Shown here: piece after piece, positions 32,087 through 40,639 of the stretch | Position numbering within the stretch: position 1 is the first letter of the stretch | Layout: every line of letters starts with the position of its first letter | The notes under the pieces: model-generated | Seen by the model: only the letters and a program-made list of their open reading frames with translations | What the model was told of the DNA's origin: nothing | Databases searched by the model: none | Made by a program: the position numbers and the translations under genes | Assembly: GCA_963595735.1 (NCBI GenBank) | Contig: CAVBJJ010000011.1 | Span: 1-50,446, forward strand | Origin: CALWOS01 sp963595735 | GTDB taxonomy: Bacteria; Bacillota; Clostridia; Oscillospirales; Oscillospiraceae | Direction: 5' to 3' | Length of the DNA: 50,446 nucleotides

Positions 32087-33115
32087 TCAGCCCTGCTTTG
32101 CGCCGGTGCGCACCGCGTGGATGTGCGCCATCAGCTCCAGCATTTTGCAGGAATAGCCCCACTCGTTGTCGTACCAGGCAATCAGCTTGACGAAGTTGTC
32201 GTTCAGGGCGATACCCGCCTGGGCGTCAAAGATGCAGGTGCAGGCATCGCTGCGGAAGTCGCTGGAAACCAGCGGCTCGTCAACATACTCCACGATACCA
32301 CGGTAGCGATCGCTCTCGGAGGCGGCTTTCATGACCGCGCAAATCTCCTCATAGGTCGCGCCCTTTTCCAGCTTGACCGTCAGATCCACAACGGAAACAT
32401 TGGACACGGGAACGCGCATACTGGTACCGGTGAGCTTGCCCTGGAGGTCAGGGATGACTCTGCCCACGGCCTTGGCCGCGCCGGTGCTGGTGGGGATGAT
32501 GTTGTCATAAGAAGAACGACCCAGACGGAAATTCTTCTTGCTGAAGCCGTCCACAGTGTTCTGGGAGGCCGTGCCGGCATGGATGGTGGTCATCAGACCC
32601 TCGGCAATGCCGAAATTATCGTGGATGATCTTGGCCAGAGGCGCCAGGCAGTTGGTGGTGCAGGAGGCGTTGGAGACAATGTTCATATCGGGGGTGTACT
32701 TCTCCTCGTTGGCGCCCATGACGAACATGGGAGTATCGTCCTTGGCGGGGCCGGACATGATAATCACCTTTGCGCCCTGATCCAGATGGGGCTGGCACTT
32801 GTCGGCGGTCAGGAACTTGCCGGTGCACTCCAGCAGATAGTCCGCGCCATACTCGCCCCAGGGCAGTTCCTCCGCCTTGCGGCTGTTCAGCAGGGGGATG
32901 GCCTTGCCGTTGACGATCAGATGGGTCTCGTCATAGCTGACCTCGCCCTGGAAGCGGCCATGCGCCGTGTCGTACTTCAGCACATAAGCCAGCTGCTCCG
33001 GCGTTTTATCCGGGGCGTTGATGACGACAAAGTCGATATCCCCGCGCTCGATACCGGCACGGAATGCCAGACGGCCAATGCGGCCGAAGCCGTTGATTGC
33101 AGCCTTAATACTCAT
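32087..33115 (-). CDS. gap: Glyceraldehyde-3-phosphate dehydrogenase, type I
   Basis: Glycolytic NAD-dependent enzyme, 342 residues. The Rossmann start is MSIKAAINGFGRIGRLAFRA. The catalytic Cys near residue 152 is in SNASCTTNCLAPL, with the partner His in the following helix region (TTIHAGTASQNTVDG). Asp near residue 32 is replaced (VVINAPD), so cofactor preference is not certain from sequence. GGAGG precedes the ATG. It stands alone rather than with pgk or tpi. Its terminator region has been split by the repeat element, and an inverted repeat lies upstream of its promoter. Confidence 0.97.
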   Translation of the reverse strand: MSIKAAINGFGRIGRLAFRAGIERGDIDFVVINAPDKTPEQLAYVLKYDTAHGRFQGEVSYDETHLIVNGKAIPLLNSRKAEELPWGEYGADYLLECTGKFLTADKCQPHLDQGAKVIIMSGPAKDDTPMFVMGANEEKYTPDMNIVSNASCTTNCLAPLAKIIHDNFGIAEGLMTTIHAGTASQNTVDGFSKKNFRLGRSSYDNIIPTSTGAAKAVGRVIPDLQGKLTGTSMRVPVSNVSVVDLTVKLEKGATYEEICAVMKAASESDRYRGIVEYVDEPLVSSDFRSDACTCIFDAQAGIALNDNFVKLIAWYDNEWGYSCKMLELMAHIHAVRTGAKQG

Positions 33116-33184
33116 AAGTTACTATCCTCCACTGTTTCTCTTATAATTCTGCAGATGGAAAGGATCCACCTCATCTCGAATCTA

Positions 33185-33213
33185 ATTGTATACGCATTTC
33201 CCCCGTGACACAA
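33185..33213 (-). promoter_or_regulatory. Candidate promoter of gap
   Basis: On the minus strand TTGTGT (33208-33213), 17 bases, TACAAT (33185-33190), about 70 bases before the start codon. Confidence 0.6.
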
Positions 33214-33248
33214 CTGTTTTGTTGGGATTCACCTTTCTGTTATTGCAC

Positions 33249-33275
33249 GAATTGGTGCAGAAATTGCACCAATTC
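33249..33275. promoter_or_regulatory. Perfect inverted repeat upstream of gap; possible operator
   Basis: GAATTGGTGC (33249-33258), seven bases, GCACCAATTC (33266-33275). It lies about 35 bases upstream of the gap -35 box and between divergent genes. No gene points into it from the left, so a terminator role is unlikely, although a short T run follows on the plus strand. A regulator site for gap or the kinase gene is the better guess. Confidence 0.55.
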
Positions 33276-33391
33276 GCTTTTTCTGTGCATTTTACGCGCA
33301 GATATTCGAGATGTATCAAATGTCCGTACAAACTATTTTTTACACATTTGTCCATCATTCGACAAATTTCGCTAAATTTTGACAAACGCCA

Positions 33392-33420
33392 TTGTCGGGA
33401 AAGGCATTTTTTGGTATAGT
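33392..33420 (+). promoter_or_regulatory. Candidate promoter of the histidine kinase-like gene
   Basis: TTGTCG (33392-33397), 17 bases, TATAGT (33415-33420), about 80 bases before the ATG at 33501. Confidence 0.55.
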
Positions 33421-33500
33421 GAAGTGGCATCCATCTGCACATGCTATCTGCATAGCCCCCCGTAATTTTCCCCGATCATCGGGTGAAGGAGGTACGGAGC

Positions 33501-34562
33501 ATGGAAAGTGAACTGTTGCTGGAACAATTTCATCTGTTCCGTCACAGCCGGGACTGCTTTTTTGCTTTCCGCGGAAAAGAATTACTGCGGTGCAATCCCG
33601 CGGCAGAGCGACTGCTGGAGTCCGTCCCGTCTGCCGCCCTGCTGGCAAATCTGACCGCGCCGGATTGCCGGCGGGAGATCAACGGAACAATGTACCATGT
33701 GCAAAGCATTCGCCCCAATGACAAGCTGCTGATACTTTGCCTGAGCGCAGTGCAGGCGGAAAGCACAGAGCTGACCCGGCTGTGCACCACCCTGCGCACC
33801 GATCTGGCAACCCAGCGCGGCGCCATGACACGCCTGTTGTCCCCCCTGCAGGAGTTGGCGCCGGATGAAAAAAAGCGCGCGCTGCAAAGCGTTTACCGCA
33901 GTCACTACCGCATTCGCCGCAGTGTGGAAACCGGCGCGGCCTTTGCCGCTCTCCGCGCCGGGGAACTGCCCTGCCGCCCCACGCCCCTGGAGCTGAACGG
34001 CTTTTGCGAGGAGCTGTGTACCACGCTCCTTGAGCTTTGCGGCAAGCACTGCGCCCATCTGCAGTGGAACCCGCCGGATTCCCTGCTCTGGGTCAACACG
34101 GACAAGGCGCTGCTGGAGCAGCTGCTGCTGCGGCTTTACAGCAACAGTCTGCGCCACACCCCGCCGGAGGGCAACATTTGCCTGACGCTGCGCCGAAAGG
34201 AAACCGCCGTTTTCCTGAGCCTGACCGATACCGGTGAGGGCGCCGACCCGGCACTGCTGCACATCGACCTCCAGGAACCGCTGGAAAAGCACCTCTCCCG
34301 TCTGGCGGAGGGCATGGGTCTGGGGCTGGCCGTCGCCCGCCAGCTGGCACAGCTGCTGGGCGGTTCCCTGAGTTTGGAAAGCGCCCCCGGCAAGGGCTGC
34401 CGCGCCTGGCTGCAGCTGCCGCTGCTGGAGGCAAAGCCCTTTCCCCGCGGCCAATTCCGCACGCCTGCCGTCGGCTATCGCCCCCAGGGCTACGACGCCT
34501 TTCTCACCGAGCTGAGCACGGCGCTGCCCCTGGATTGCTACAGCGCCGCCTTTGTGCTGTAA
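33501..34562 (+). CDS. Orphan sensor histidine kinase-like protein
   Basis: The product has 353 residues with no membrane helix. The N-terminal 100 residues look like a degenerate PAS-type sensor (DCFFAFRGKELLRCNPAAERLL). The C-terminal HATPase_c domain has an N-box variant LLLRLYSNSLRHTP, a G1 box DTGEGAD and a G2 box GMGLGLAVARQLAQLLGG. I cannot find a normal H-box with the phospho-accepting His; the helical region at about residues 105-150 reads RGAMTRLLSPLQELAPDEKKRALQSVYRSHYRIRRSVE, with only an SHYR histidine. No response regulator is adjacent. It may use an atypical site or act as an ATP-binding regulator. The ATG at 33501 follows AAGGAGGT. Confidence 0.8.
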   Translation: MESELLLEQFHLFRHSRDCFFAFRGKELLRCNPAAERLLESVPSAALLANLTAPDCRREINGTMYHVQSIRPNDKLLILCLSAVQAESTELTRLCTTLRTDLATQRGAMTRLLSPLQELAPDEKKRALQSVYRSHYRIRRSVETGAAFAALRAGELPCRPTPLELNGFCEELCTTLLELCGKHCAHLQWNPPDSLLWVNTDKALLEQLLLRLYSNSLRHTPPEGNICLTLRRKETAVFLSLTDTGEGADPALLHIDLQEPLEKHLSRLAEGMGLGLAVARQLAQLLGGSLSLESAPGKGCRAWLQLPLLEAKPFPRGQFRTPAVGYRPQGYDAFLTELSTALPLDCYSAAFVL

Positions 34563-34593
34563 GCACCGCATTGCGACATTCCGATTTTTGACG

Positions 34594-34628
34594 AAAACTC
34601 CTGCGTTGACAAGCGCGGGAGTTTTTTT
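34594..34628 (+). terminator. Terminator of the kinase-like gene; its loop carries the next -35 box
   Basis: AAAACTCCTGCG (34594-34605) pairs with CGCGGGAGTTTT (34614-34625), one G-T wobble, followed by seven T. The eight-base loop is TTGACAAG. Confidence 0.88.
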
Positions 34629-34635
34629 GTACAAT
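34606..34635 (+). promoter_or_regulatory. Promoter of the TatD gene, nested in a terminator
   Basis: TTGACA (34606-34611) lies in the terminator loop; 18 bases later comes TACAAT (34630-34635), directly after the T-tract. The TatD start codon is about 43 bases further on. Confidence 0.75.
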
Positions 34636-34677
34636 ATTGTTACATATGATTTTCTGATTTCCAAGAGGTGTACTGCC

Positions 34678-35439
34678 ATGTATTTTGATACCCATGCCCA
34701 TTATGACGACGCGCAGTTTGACGCGGATCGCCACGAACTGCTCGCTTCCCTGCCGGAGCGGGGTGTGCAGCTGGTTCTGGATCCCGGCTGTGACGAGACC
34801 AGCTGTCTGGCCGCCATCGCCCTGGCGGAGCAATACCCCTTTGTCTACGCCGCCGTGGGCTGGCATCCGGAACACGCCGCGGCCTTTGACGGCGGCAGCC
34901 TGGACAAGCTGCGGCAGTGGAGCGCCCACCCCAAGGTCAAGGCCATCGGCGAGATCGGTCTGGATTACTATTATGACGACGGCGCTCCCCGGGAGGTGCA
35001 AAAGCAGGTGTTCCTCTCCCAGCTGGAGCTGGCGGCGGAGCTGGATCTGCCGGTCATCATCCACGACCGTGAGGCGCATGGGGACTGCATGGAGCTGATC
35101 CGCCGCGTTCCCGGCCTGCGGGGCGTGTTCCACTGCTATTCCGGCTCCCCGGAAATGGCGCGGCAGCTGCTGGATCTGGGCTGGTATTTGAGCTTTACCG
35201 GGGCGATCACCTTCAAAAACGCCAAAAAAGCCCCGGAGGTGCTGGCTCTGTGTCCGCTGGATCGCCTGATGCTGGAGACCGACGCCCCCTATCTGGCGCC
35301 TGTCCCTTGCCGGGGCAAGCGCTGCGACTCCACCCTGCTGCCCCACACCGCTGCCCGCATTGCGGAGATCAAGGGTATCCCGGTGGAGACTGTGGCCGCC
35401 GCCGCTTTGGAAAACGGCCGCCGCTTCTTTGGACTGTAA
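34678..35439 (+). CDS. TatD-family metal-dependent DNase
   Basis: The product has 253 residues with the amidohydrolase-like TIM barrel. Metal-binding motifs are FDTHAHYDD at the start (HxH), IGEIGLDYYYD (Glu), IIHDREAHGD (His), GVFHCYSG (His), and the late Asp in LETDAPYLAPVPCRGKRCDS. All are intact. TatD proteins are 3'-5' exonucleases or endonucleases in DNA repair and turnover. The ATG at 34678 follows AAGAGGTG; an earlier in-frame start overlaps the kinase-like gene. The next gene starts four bases after its stop. Confidence 0.94.
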   Translation: MYFDTHAHYDDAQFDADRHELLASLPERGVQLVLDPGCDETSCLAAIALAEQYPFVYAAVGWHPEHAAAFDGGSLDKLRQWSAHPKVKAIGEIGLDYYYDDGAPREVQKQVFLSQLELAAELDLPVIIHDREAHGDCMELIRRVPGLRGVFHCYSGSPEMARQLLDLGWYLSFTGAITFKNAKKAPEVLALCPLDRLMLETDAPYLAPVPCRGKRCDSTLLPHTAARIAEIKGIPVETVAAAALENGRRFFGL

Positions 35440-35443
35440 GGCC

Positions 35444-36964
35444 GTGGCACACACCCGGATCTGCCGCTGGCTGACGGATAAATACATTTTGCTGATGCTC
35501 CTGGTTTTCCCCCTGTTCTGTGGCGGAAGCGGTTACCAGCAGCTGACCCGCTCCAAATTTCTGTTCTTTGCTGCGGCAACGGGAATTTGGTTGGCCGGGC
35601 TGGCCATATGCGAACTGCTGGCACTGCGCGGCGGCGTACGGCCGAAAAGGCCGTCTGCGCTGCACTGCCTGGCAGGGGCTTTTTTATTATGGAGTTGTGT
35701 TTCCGCCCTGGCCTCTGCCCACGGCAAAACCGTGCTGCTGGGCGCCGGGCGCTATGACGGCCTGCTGTCCACCCTGCTGTATGGCGCTGTCTTTCTGGGC
35801 GTTTCCGCCACGGGGCAGGTGCGACGGCGCTACTTTGCCGCGCTGGCGCTTTCCGGCAGTCTCTGCTGCGCGGTCGCCATCGGCCAGCTTTGCGGGAAAA
35901 ATCCCCTGGGGCTTTTCCCCTCGGACTATACCTATTATGATGGCGGCATCCGTTACGCCGGCGCTTTTCTCGGTACCATCGGCAATGTGGATCTGCTTGC
36001 CGATTTTCTGTGCCTGAGCATTCCTCTGTTCTGGGCGGATTTTGTCCAAAAGAACGACCGGCTCTCCCTTCTGTTGCTGGCGGCAGCGGGGCTGGAGTGC
36101 TTTGTGCTGTCGGCCTCCGGGGTCTCCTCCGGCGCGCTGGCGGCGGCAGTGGCCCTGGCGCTGAGCTGCCCGGTGCTGCTGCAAAGTCCCCGCCAGGTGC
36201 AAAAGGCCATGACCGGGCTGCTGCTTTTGCTGCTGTGTGCCCTTCTGGGACGGACGGTATCCTTTACCGGCGGACAGCTGCATTTATTCTGGCCGCTGCT
36301 GCCGGTGATTCCTGTCTCGGGATTGCTGCTGCGCTTCCCCCGGCGGCTTCCCCCCCGTCCGGACAGGCGCATCCCCCAACGGCTGGCACTGCTGCTTTGC
36401 GCCGTGGCGGCCGGCGGCTTTCTTCTGCTCTGGTTCTGGCCGGGCGGCAGCGGCACGGTCTATGAGCTGCACCGCGTCCTGCACGGGCAGGTGGAGGACA
36501 GCTTCGGCTCCAGCCGTATCCGCATCTGGCGGGCGTGCCTGGCACTCGTCCGGGAGCATCCCCTGCTGGGGGGCGGCCCCGGCACCGTAGCGCAGCGCCT
36601 GGACATTCATTTTCAGCGCACTGTAGCCGAAACCGGCACGACGCTGCGCACAGTGGTGGACAACGCCCACAACGAATACCTCACCACCTTGCTGGATCTG
36701 GGCGTTCCCGGCCTGCTGCTGCGCCTGGCGCTGATCGCCGCCAGTCTGCTTTGCTGGCTGCGGCTGCGCCATACTGCCGCCTGCCGCCGCAGCTTAGGCT
36801 GCGCCCTTGTCGCGGTTTGGGTGCAGGCCTGCTTCGGGCTGGGACTGTGCATCACCGCGCCCATCAGCTGGCTGCTCTGGGGGCTGTTCGCTGTCCCCGA
36901 CACAGAGACTTCCGCCCACGGCGCTGCCGCAGAAACCGTAACAAAGCGGTGTCGGCTTGAATAA
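35444..36964 (+). CDS. O-antigen ligase/Wzy-family polytopic membrane protein
   Basis: Membrane protein of about 506 residues with ten or more hydrophobic segments. The Wzy_C-type region lies near the C terminus: the stretch SRIRIWRACLALVREHPLLGGGPGTV is typical of the large extracytoplasmic loop, and VVDNAHNEYLTTLLDLGVPGLLLRL holds the conserved HNxYL motif. Such proteins ligate or polymerise surface glycans; in Firmicutes the substrate is often a wall glycan or glycoprotein. No glycan cluster surrounds it, so the role is open. The start is uncertain: I use the GTG at 35444, just after the TatD stop, where the ribosome binding site is weak. Confidence 0.8.
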   Translation: MAHTRICRWLTDKYILLMLLVFPLFCGGSGYQQLTRSKFLFFAAATGIWLAGLAICELLALRGGVRPKRPSALHCLAGAFLLWSCVSALASAHGKTVLLGAGRYDGLLSTLLYGAVFLGVSATGQVRRRYFAALALSGSLCCAVAIGQLCGKNPLGLFPSDYTYYDGGIRYAGAFLGTIGNVDLLADFLCLSIPLFWADFVQKNDRLSLLLLAAAGLECFVLSASGVSSGALAAAVALALSCPVLLQSPRQVQKAMTGLLLLLLCALLGRTVSFTGGQLHLFWPLLPVIPVSGLLLRFPRRLPPRPDRRIPQRLALLLCAVAAGGFLLLWFWPGGSGTVYELHRVLHGQVEDSFGSSRIRIWRACLALVREHPLLGGGPGTVAQRLDIHFQRTVAETGTTLRTVVDNAHNEYLTTLLDLGVPGLLLRLALIAASLLCWLRLRHTAACRRSLGCALVAVWVQACFGLGLCITAPISWLLWGLFAVPDTETSAHGAAAETVTKRCRLE

Positions 36965-37201
36965 TCTTTCCTCCGCACGGCGCACTTATGTATTTCTCTG
37001 AAAATCACGCTGTGTTTTTGGATCGTTTTCAAAAAGTTTACACACTTTTCACATTTTTCTTGTTGAAAAATCAGTATATCCCACAAAATTCTCCCATTGG
37101 TAAAAAACCAATTTCTTTCTCCTTTCAGATATGATAAGATTATAGTTGGATTTTCCTGCGATGACAGACTCATATTAAACGAAAAGGAGAGATCTCTGTC
37201 T

Positions 37202-38587
37202 GTGAAAAAAATACACATTACCGAAACCGTCCTGCGTGATGCACAGCAGTCCCTGATGGCCACCCGTATGCCCATTGCGGACTTTGTGGACATTCTGGAT
37301 ACGATGGATCTGGCCGGCTACCATTCTGTGGAGTGTTGGGGCGGCGCGACCTTCGATTCCTGCCTGCGCTATCTGGGCGAAGACCCCTGGGAGCGCCTGC
37401 GCACCATCAAGTCCCACATGAAAAACACCAAGCTGCAGTCCCTGCTGCGCGGGCAGAATCTTTTGGGCTACCACCACTATTCCGACGACACGGTTCGCCG
37501 TTTTGTCAAGGCCATGGTGGAAAACGGCATGGACATCATCCGTATTTTCGACGCCCTCAACGACCTGCGCAACATCCGCACTGCGGTGGACGCCTGTCTG
37601 GAGGCCGGCGGCCACGCCCAGGGCACCATCTGCTACACCCTGTCACCCATCCACAACCTGGATATGTATGTCAAGCTCAGCCAGGGCATTGAAAAAATGG
37701 GCTGCAACTCCCTGTGTATCAAAGACATGGCCGGTATCATGAGCCCTAAGGAGTGCTTTGATCTGGTCACCGCCATCAAGCAGAATGTCGGTATTCCTGT
37801 ATTTGTTCACACCCACCAGACCACCGGTCTGGGATACATGACTTACCTGAAGGCAGTCGAGGCCGGTGCCGATGGTATCGACTGCGCCACCTCCTGCTTC
37901 TCCGCCGGAACCGCGCAGCCCACCACGGAGTCCATGGTCTATGCCCTGACCCAGCTGGGCTACGACTGCGGCATCAACTATAAGCTCCTCAAAACCATCA
38001 ACGACCACTTTGTCCCCGTGCAGCGGAAATTCATCGAGGAGGGCACCTTTGACCCCTATGTGCTGTCCGTCAAGGCGGACGCCCTGACCTACCAGATCCC
38101 CGGCGGAATGCTGTCCAATCTGGTGGCGCAGCTGAAAAAGATGAACGCCATCGACCGCCTGGACGAGGTGCTGGAGGAAACCCCCAAGGTGCGCCAGGAG
38201 CTGGGCTATCCCCCGCTGGTCACCCCCATGAGCCAGATGGTCGGCAGCCAGGCCACTCAGAATGTGCTGATGGGCAAGCGCTACAAAAACATCAGCAAGG
38301 AAGTCAAATCCTATATTCGCGGCGAATACGGCACCGCCCCCGGCCCTGTGGATCCCCGCCTGGAGGAGCGCGTGCTCACCGACGGCGTAAAAAAGATCAA
38401 AGGCCGCTACGCCGACACGCTGGAGCCGGAGTTCCCCAAGGCCAAAAAGGAGCTGGGCGACCTGGCCGAAAACGATCTGGATGTGCTGTCCTACATCGCC
38501 TATCCCCAGCAGGCAAAGGACTTTTTGGAAAAGCGCGATCTGGAAAAGGCCTTTGTCGCCTCGTATACCATTAAGGAGGTCAAATAA
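37202..38587 (+). CDS. oadA: Oxaloacetate decarboxylase alpha subunit-like carboxyltransferase
   Basis: Carboxyltransferase that moves CO2 from oxaloacetate to the biotin carrier, the first step of the Na+ pump. The product is 461 residues, the length of forms without a fused biotin domain. The TIM-barrel motif is TETVLRDAQQSLMATRM with the metal-binding Asp. The key lysine is in SLCIKDMAGI, the HxH metal ligands in VFVHTHQTTGLG. PYC_OADA domain follows. The start is GTG at 37202 with AAAGGAGA about 11 bases upstream. The same domain occurs in pyruvate carboxylase subunit B and transcarboxylase 5S, but the adjacent membrane subunits favour a decarboxylase pump. Confidence 0.92.
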   Translation: MKKIHITETVLRDAQQSLMATRMPIADFVDILDTMDLAGYHSVECWGGATFDSCLRYLGEDPWERLRTIKSHMKNTKLQSLLRGQNLLGYHHYSDDTVRRFVKAMVENGMDIIRIFDALNDLRNIRTAVDACLEAGGHAQGTICYTLSPIHNLDMYVKLSQGIEKMGCNSLCIKDMAGIMSPKECFDLVTAIKQNVGIPVFVHTHQTTGLGYMTYLKAVEAGADGIDCATSCFSAGTAQPTTESMVYALTQLGYDCGINYKLLKTINDHFVPVQRKFIEEGTFDPYVLSVKADALTYQIPGGMLSNLVAQLKKMNAIDRLDEVLEETPKVRQELGYPPLVTPMSQMVGSQATQNVLMGKRYKNISKEVKSYIRGEYGTAPGPVDPRLEERVLTDGVKKIKGRYADTLEPEFPKAKKELGDLAENDLDVLSYIAYPQQAKDFLEKRDLEKAFVASYTIKEVK

Positions 38588-38926
38588 ATGGGTATCACCT
38601 CCCTCACCATGCCGGAGGCCGCGCTGATCGCGCTGTCCGGTCTGGTGATCGTTTTCATCATTCTGGCCGTGCTCGCCCTTGCCGTCAAGTTGATCTCCAA
38701 GGTCATTGTCGCAACGGATCGCAAAGCGGCCCCGGTCGCTGTTGCACCCGCCGCCCCCGCCGCTTCCGGCGCAGCTGCTGCCGCCCCGGCGGTACAGCAC
38801 TACGCGGGCGAGGTCGCCCTGATCGGCGTGGACGAAAAAACCGCCGCCTGCATCATGGCGATCGTCAGCGATGAAACCGGCATCCCGCTTTCTGAGTTGG
38901 TCTTTAAGAAGATCAAAGCACTTTGA
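38588..38926 (+). CDS. OadG-like gamma subunit of the Na+ pumping decarboxylase
   Basis: A 112-residue membrane protein starting directly after the oadA stop. One membrane helix is at about residues 12-38 (LIALSGLVIVFIILAVLALAVKLI), followed by an Ala/Pro-rich flexible linker and a short C-terminal domain (EVALIGVDEKTAACIMAIVSDETGIPLSELVFKKIKAL). This layout matches gamma-type subunits that anchor the carboxyltransferase to the beta subunit. The C-terminal helix is likely the contact for the alpha subunit. Low sequence complexity limits certainty. Confidence 0.8.
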   Translation: MGITSLTMPEAALIALSGLVIVFIILAVLALAVKLISKVIVATDRKAAPVAVAPAAPAASGAAAAAPAVQHYAGEVALIGVDEKTAACIMAIVSDETGIPLSELVFKKIKAL

Positions 38927-38946
38927 TCGGAGGAACTTACAATACT

Positions 38947-39339
38947 ATGAAATATATCATCACCCTCAACGGCAAACAGTTTGAAGTGGAAGTGGAAAAG
39001 GGGCAGGCCAACGCCGTCTATGTGGGCGAGGCCGCCGCACCGGCGCCTGCCGCCCCCGTTCCCGCTGCCGCTCCGGCCGCTGCACCCGCAGCTGCGCCTG
39101 CCGCTCCCGCAGCCTCTGCCGGCGCCGGGGAGCCTGTCACCTCCCCCATGCCCGGCAACATTCTGGATGTCCGCGTCTCCGCAAATCAGGCGGTCAAGGC
39201 CGGCGATATCCTCTTTATTCTGGAGGCCATGAAAATGGAAAACGAGATCGTCGCCCCCAAGGACGGCACCGTCACCTCCGTCACCACCGCCAAGGGCGCC
39301 GTGGTGGAAACCGGCGCTGTGCTCTGCACCCTGGCTTAA
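38947..39339 (+). CDS. Biotin carboxyl carrier subunit of the decarboxylase
   Basis: A 130-residue protein carrying CO2 on biotin between alpha and beta subunits. The N-terminal region leads through an Ala/Pro linker (about residues 29-57) to a biotinyl domain with EAMKMENE, the modified lysine near residue 96, then KDGTVTSVTTAKGAVVETGAVLCTLA. The ATG at 38947 follows GGAGG. A biotin protein ligase must be supplied from elsewhere in the genome. Confidence 0.93.
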   Translation: MKYIITLNGKQFEVEVEKGQANAVYVGEAAAPAPAAPVPAAAPAAAPAAAPAAPAASAGAGEPVTSPMPGNILDVRVSANQAVKAGDILFILEAMKMENEIVAPKDGTVTSVTTAKGAVVETGAVLCTLA

Positions 39340-39351
39340 GGAGGACGGCTC

Positions 39352-40485
39352 ATGACATTCTCCTTTATCGGGATCATCGAAAAAATTCTGGGCGAAAGCG
39401 GCTTTGCCGCCTTTGCCGTTGACCCCCGCACCGTGGTCATGATTGCCATTGCCTGCCTGCTGCTGTTTTTGGGCATCGGCAAAAAGTACGAGCCGCTGCT
39501 GATGGTGCCCATCGCCTTCGGTATGCTCATGGCAAACTTCCCCCTGACCGGAATTCTGGAGGAGGGCGGCCTGTTCAAATACTTCTATTTCGGTGTGGAA
39601 CACGCCATTTACCCCTCCATCATCTTCCTGGGCATCGGCGCAATGACGGACTTTGGCCCCATGCTGGCGCGTCCCTCCTCCATGCTTATGGGCGCGGGCG
39701 CGCAGTTCGGCATCTTCACGGCCTTTTTGCTGGCGCTAGTGCTGGGCTTTGACTGTAATGTAGCCGCGGCCATCGGCGTCATCGGCGGCGCGGACGGCCC
39801 CACCGCCATTCTGACCGCCACCAAGCTTGCCCCCGCTTATCTGCCCGCCATTGCCATCGCCGCGTATTCCTACATGGCGCTGATCCCCGTGATCCAGCCC
39901 CCCATCATGCGCGCCCTGACAACGGAGCAGGAGCGCCAGATCAAAATGGAGCAGGTGCGCACCGTTTCCAAAAAAGAGAAGATTATCTTCCCCATCGCGG
40001 TGGCCATCATCGTCATTCTCCTCATCCCGGACACCGCGCCTCTGATCGGTATGCTGATGCTGGGTAACCTGTTCCGGGAGTGCGGCGTGACCGAGCGTCT
40101 GTCCGAGACTGCCCAGAACAACCTGTGCAACATCGTCACCATCTTCCTGGGTCTGTCCGTGGGCTGCAAGGCGCGGGCAGAGACCTTCCTGACCTGGGGG
40201 TCTATCAAGATCATCATTCTGGGTCTGCTGGCCTTCTGCCTGTCCACCATCGGCGGTCTGCTGATCGGTAAGCTCATGTGCAAGCTCTCCGGCGGTAAGA
40301 TCAACCCGCTGATCGGCTCTGCCGGCGTTTCCGCCGTGCCCATGGCCGCTCGCGTGTCCCAGATGGAGGGACAGAAAGCCAACCCTGCCAACTTCCTGCT
40401 GATGCACGCCATGGGTCCCAATGTGGCCGGCGTGATCGGCTCCGCTGTGGCTGCCGGCTTCATGATCAAGGTCTTCGGCATCTAA
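39352..40485 (+). CDS. Na+-transporting carboxylic acid decarboxylase beta subunit
   Basis: Integral membrane subunit of 377 residues that decarboxylates carboxybiotin and pumps Na+ outward. It has about nine to ten helices. The conserved core GFDCNVAAAIGVIGGADGPTAILTATKLAP contains the Asp of GGADGPT used for Na+ in characterised pumps, and the C-terminal half has GSAGVSAVPMAARVSQMEGQKANPANFLLMHAMGPNVAGVIGSAVAAG. OadB, MmdB and GcdB share these motifs; the alpha subunit next door points to oxaloacetate rather than malonyl-type or glutaconyl-CoA substrates. It is the last gene before the terminator at 40505. Confidence 0.94.
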   Translation: MTFSFIGIIEKILGESGFAAFAVDPRTVVMIAIACLLLFLGIGKKYEPLLMVPIAFGMLMANFPLTGILEEGGLFKYFYFGVEHAIYPSIIFLGIGAMTDFGPMLARPSSMLMGAGAQFGIFTAFLLALVLGFDCNVAAAIGVIGGADGPTAILTATKLAPAYLPAIAIAAYSYMALIPVIQPPIMRALTTEQERQIKMEQVRTVSKKEKIIFPIAVAIIVILLIPDTAPLIGMLMLGNLFRECGVTERLSETAQNNLCNIVTIFLGLSVGCKARAETFLTWGSIKIIILGLLAFCLSTIGGLLIGKLMCKLSGGKINPLIGSAGVSAVPMAARVSQMEGQKANPANFLLMHAMGPNVAGVIGSAVAAGFMIKVFGI

Positions 40486-40504
40486 GCGGATCTCCCGCAT
40501 ATCC

Positions 40505-40533
40505 ATGACTGCCCCCCGTGGGCAGTCATTTTT
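40505..40533 (+). terminator. Terminator of the decarboxylase operon
   Basis: ATGACTGCCC and GGGCAGTCAT with a five-base loop, followed by TTTTTAT. Confidence 0.92.
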
Positions 40534-40639
40534 ATATCCAAAAATTTTTTCCGATTTTGTTGGAAAAGCAACAGAGTTTCCCGCCAAATGTGGTATACTG
40601 ATACCAGAAAAATCATTTACCGGAAAAGGAGATCAAGCA

